Part shown: piece after piece, positions 61,862-64,000 of the stretch | How the letters are laid out: the number at the start of each line of letters is the position of its first letter | How positions within the stretch are numbered: the stretch's first letter is position 1 | Assembly: GCA_041402045.1 (NCBI GenBank) | Contig: JAWKSZ010000014.1 | Span: forward strand, 76,594 to 140,593 | Direction: 5' to 3' | Length of the DNA: 64,000 bases | DNA from: JAGQRJ01 sp041402045 | GTDB taxonomy: Bacteria; Planctomycetota; J058 | Notes under the pieces: model-generated | Databases searched by the model: none | What the model was told of the DNA's origin: nothing | Seen by the model: only the letters and a program-made list of their open reading frames with translations | Program-made: the position numbers and the translations under genes

Positions 61862-64000
61862 ATGAGCCAGGCAACCTACGAGCTCCCGGCGGATTCCCAG
61901 AGCGCGCTGCGCGAGCTGTTCGCGGACCCGGCGCGGCTGGGGGCCGAGGCCGAGGCCGGCGTGGTGGAGGCGGCCCTCGACCTGGCCCAGGGCTTGACCG
62001 GCTGCGCTCAGGTCGGGCTGCGCCTGGCCAGCGGCGCCCACGGCGCGCTCGAGGTCCCCTGGCCCGCCCCCGCGGGGCTCCCGGGGGAGGTCGGGGGCGC
62101 GTGGCTCGAGCCGCTGGCGCTCCCGCTCCTGCCGAGCGGCGAGGGGCCGACTCGGGTCTACGGACTCTTGGCCTGCGCTCCGGCGCCGGACCCCGAGGCC
62201 GCCGCCCGCGCGGCGCGGCACGTGTCGACGCTCCTGGTGCGCGACGCCCTCGAGCGCGCCCGCGACCGGGACCCGGCGACCGGGTTGCTCTCGCGCCCCC
62301 ACTTCGAGCGCGGGCTGGACGCGCTCTCGGGGGCCTTGGCTGCGGGCGAACCCCGGGCGCTCCTGATCTGCGACGTGGACGGGCTGTGGCGGTTGAACGC
62401 CGAGCGCGGCTTCGCCGCCGGGGACGGCCTGCTGCGGACCCTGGCCGCGGCCGCCGACGCCGGCGCGCGCGCCCGAGGCGGGCGCGCCTACCGCTACGGC
62501 TCCGACGAGCTGGCGCTGGTGCTCGCCAGCGACGACGCGCGGGGGCTGGCCCGGGAGCTGCAAGCGGCGGTCGCCAGCGTGGCGCCGAGCCTGACCCTCA
62601 GCCAGGGCTTCGCCCTGGGCGCGGGGCTCGACGACGCGCGCCAGCTCGTGCGCCGCGCCGACCGGGCCCTGGCCGCGGCCAAGGCCGAGGGCCGCGGGCG
62701 GGTCGTGGGCTGGTCCGAGGGGCTGGGTCAGGGCGCGCCGCCGCGGCTGGCGGGGGTGCTCACCGGCCACGCCGGGCGCGACCTGCAGAACCTCGAGCGC
62801 TTGTTCGAGGCGCTGGAGAGCGTGAGCGGGCTGGGGCCCTTGGAGGAGACCCTGGCGCTCCTCGTCGATCACTGCGTCGAGTTGACCGCCGCCGACCGCG
62901 GTTTCCTGCTCGTGCCCGAGGGCGACGGGTTCGCGGTGCGGGTCGCCCGCGGCGCCGACCGCGCCGCGCTCTCCACCGAGGGCGTCGCCTTCGCGCACTC
63001 CCTGGCCGCGGCGGCCCTGGCCGCCGACGAGCCGCTCCACGCCGTGGTCGACGAGGCCGGCGGGCTCTCGCCGTCGGCCGACGTGCTCGGGCTGCGGGCG
63101 GTGATCTGCGCGCGCCTGACCGGGACCGACGTGCCGCGCGGGGTGATCTACCTCGACGCCCGCGAGGCCAACACCTTCGACCAGGCGACCCTCGCCTTCC
63201 TGGGCGCACTGGTGAGTCAGGTCGAGACGGCCCTGCGCAACGCCACGCTCTACCAGCGCCTGCTCGAGGACAACTCGCGCCTGCGCACCGACGCCCTGGC
63301 CCGGGCCCCCGAGCGCGAGGGCGGGCTCGCGTCCCTGCCCTGGCGCTACGAGGGGCTGATCGGGCGCTCGCCGGCCATGCAGGCCACCTTCCAGAGCCTG
63401 CGCGCGCTGGAGGGGGTCGCGAGCTCGGTGGTGATCGAGGGCGAGAGCGGGACGGGCAAGGAGCTCGCCGCCCGCGCGCTGCACGCGCGCTCGCCGCGCA
63501 AGGACGGGCCCTGGGTCGTGCTCAACTGCGCGGCGATCCCCGAGAACCTGCTGGAGAGCGAGCTCTTCGGTCACACCCGGGGCGCCTTCACCGGGGCTCA
63601 CGCCGACCGCGAGGGCGCCTTCGAGCGCGCCCACGGCGGGACGCTGTTCCTCGACGAGCTGGGCGAGCTGCCCCTCGAGGCCCAGGCCAAGCTCCTGCGC
63701 GTGCTGCAGGACGGCGAGCTGCGTCGGCTGGGGGCGACGGAGTCGCGCCAGGTCGACGTGCGGATCGTGGCCGCCACCAACCGCGACCTGCGGAGCATGG
63801 TGGCCGAGAAGACCTTCCGCGAGGACCTCTACTTCCGCCTGGCGGTGTTTCGGGTCGAGCTGCCCCCGCTGCGCGAGCGCGCCGGGGACCTGCCCCTGCT
63901 CGCCGAGGCGATCCTGAGCAAGGTCACCGCGCGGGGGATCCCGGCCGCCGGCTTGAGCGTGGGCGCCCTGGCCGAGCTCTCGCGTCGCCAGTGGCGGGGC
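61862..64000 (+). CDS. GGDEF-like + GAF + sigma-54 activator (partial, runs off the window)
   Basis: 713 residues visible from ATG 61862, no stop in the window. Residues about 138-275 form a GGDEF-like domain ([51 protein letters not shown]); the active-site loop is GSDEL rather than GG[DE]EF, so cyclase activity is doubtful. A GAF domain follows (about 310-470; [20 protein letters not shown]). The AAA+ sigma-54 domain begins near 495: [20 protein letters not shown] (Walker A), [20 protein letters not shown] with the GAFTGA loop, [13 protein letters not shown] (Walker B) and [20 protein letters not shown]. The DNA-binding domain lies beyond the edge. Confidence 0.9.
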   Translation, partial: MSQATYELPADSQSALRELFADPARLGAEAEAGVVEAALDLAQGLTGCAQVGLRLASGAHGALEVPWPAPAGLPGEVGGAWLEPLALPLLPSGEGPTRVYGLLACAPAPDPEAAARAARHVSTLLVRDALERARDRDPATGLLSRPHFERGLDALSGALAAGEPRALLICDVDGLWRLNAERGFAAGDGLLRTLAAAADAGARARGGRAYRYGSDELALVLASDDARGLARELQAAVASVAPSLTLSQGFALGAGLDDARQLVRRADRALAAAKAEGRGRVVGWSEGLGQGAPPRLAGVLTGHAGRDLQNLERLFEALESVSGLGPLEETLALLVDHCVELTAADRGFLLVPEGDGFAVRVARGADRAALSTEGVAFAHSLAAAALAADEPLHAVVDEAGGLSPSADVLGLRAVICARLTGTDVPRGVIYLDAREANTFDQATLAFLGALVSQVETALRNATLYQRLLEDNSRLRTDALARAPEREGGLASLPWRYEGLIGRSPAMQATFQSLRALEGVASSVVIEGESGTGKELAARALHARSPRKDGPWVVLNCAAIPENLLESELFGHTRGAFTGAHADREGAFERAHGGTLFLDELGELPLEAQAKLLRVLQDGELRRLGATESRQVDVRIVAATNRDLRSMVAEKTFREDLYFRLAVFRVELPPLRERAGDLPLLAEAILSKVTARGIPAAGLSVGALAELSRRQWRG

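Overview
This is a very GC-rich bacterial chromosome segment, best explained as a member of the Planctomycetota. The pointers are a compact DUF1549/DUF1553 protein with a CAQCHDHP motif, several large Ser/Thr protein kinases fused to other domains, prokaryotic RING-type zinc fingers, an ECF sigma factor with a membrane-anchored tail, a secreted ClpP-like protease, and many secreted or lipobox-bearing proteins of unknown function. No rRNA, plasmid, prophage or CRISPR signal was seen. The placement is inference from family content only.

Layout. 0-12 kb: poorly characterised secreted and membrane proteins, a secreted coiled-coil ClpP-like protease and the ECF sigma fusion. 12-20 kb: a repeat island (26-bp tandem array plus an inverted-arm element), the DUF1549/1553 gene, a glycosyltransferase/methyltransferase group, and a lipoprotein. 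20.6-22.2 kb: a decayed IS4-type element that landed inside a palindromic dispersed repeat, leaving a 12-bp target duplication. 22.5-29 kb: sppA, then a probable sugar/secondary-metabolism operon (NodU-type carbamoyltransferase, SxtJ-like protein, rfbA), a rhomboid protease and a cupin. 28.9-29.8 kb: the richest non-coding stretch, with a 43-bp array of perfect palindromes, a second inverted-arm element and a 42-bp array. 30-48.6 kb: a receptor kinase, a beta-propeller-like protein, serC, tandem TerB-like/RING proteins, a triple DUF2541-like protein, a pseudo-GTPase/kinase/pseudokinase protein, a YkgJ protein, lipoproteins, an odd tRNA with anticodon UAA, and a histidine kinase. 48.8-53.6 kb: a minus-strand group with manA, a STAS protein, recN and two small FlgM-like proteins. 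53.9-64 kb: a type II/III secretin, a GH19 lysozyme/chitinase, then a signalling block of two kinase loci and a GGDEF-GAF-sigma-54 activator running off the window.

Two things affect the whole annotation. First, many genes carry apparent single-base frameshifts in C/G-rich tracts (near 3860, 31120, 35740-35880, 45590, 47810, 55310 and repeatedly in 58680-59330) and one has an in-frame amber codon at 18937. Most look like consensus errors rather than true pseudogenes, so I give full gene extents and mark the break. Second, the intergenic DNA holds at least three kinds of repeat family, and inverted-arm elements repeatedly sit beside tandem arrays.
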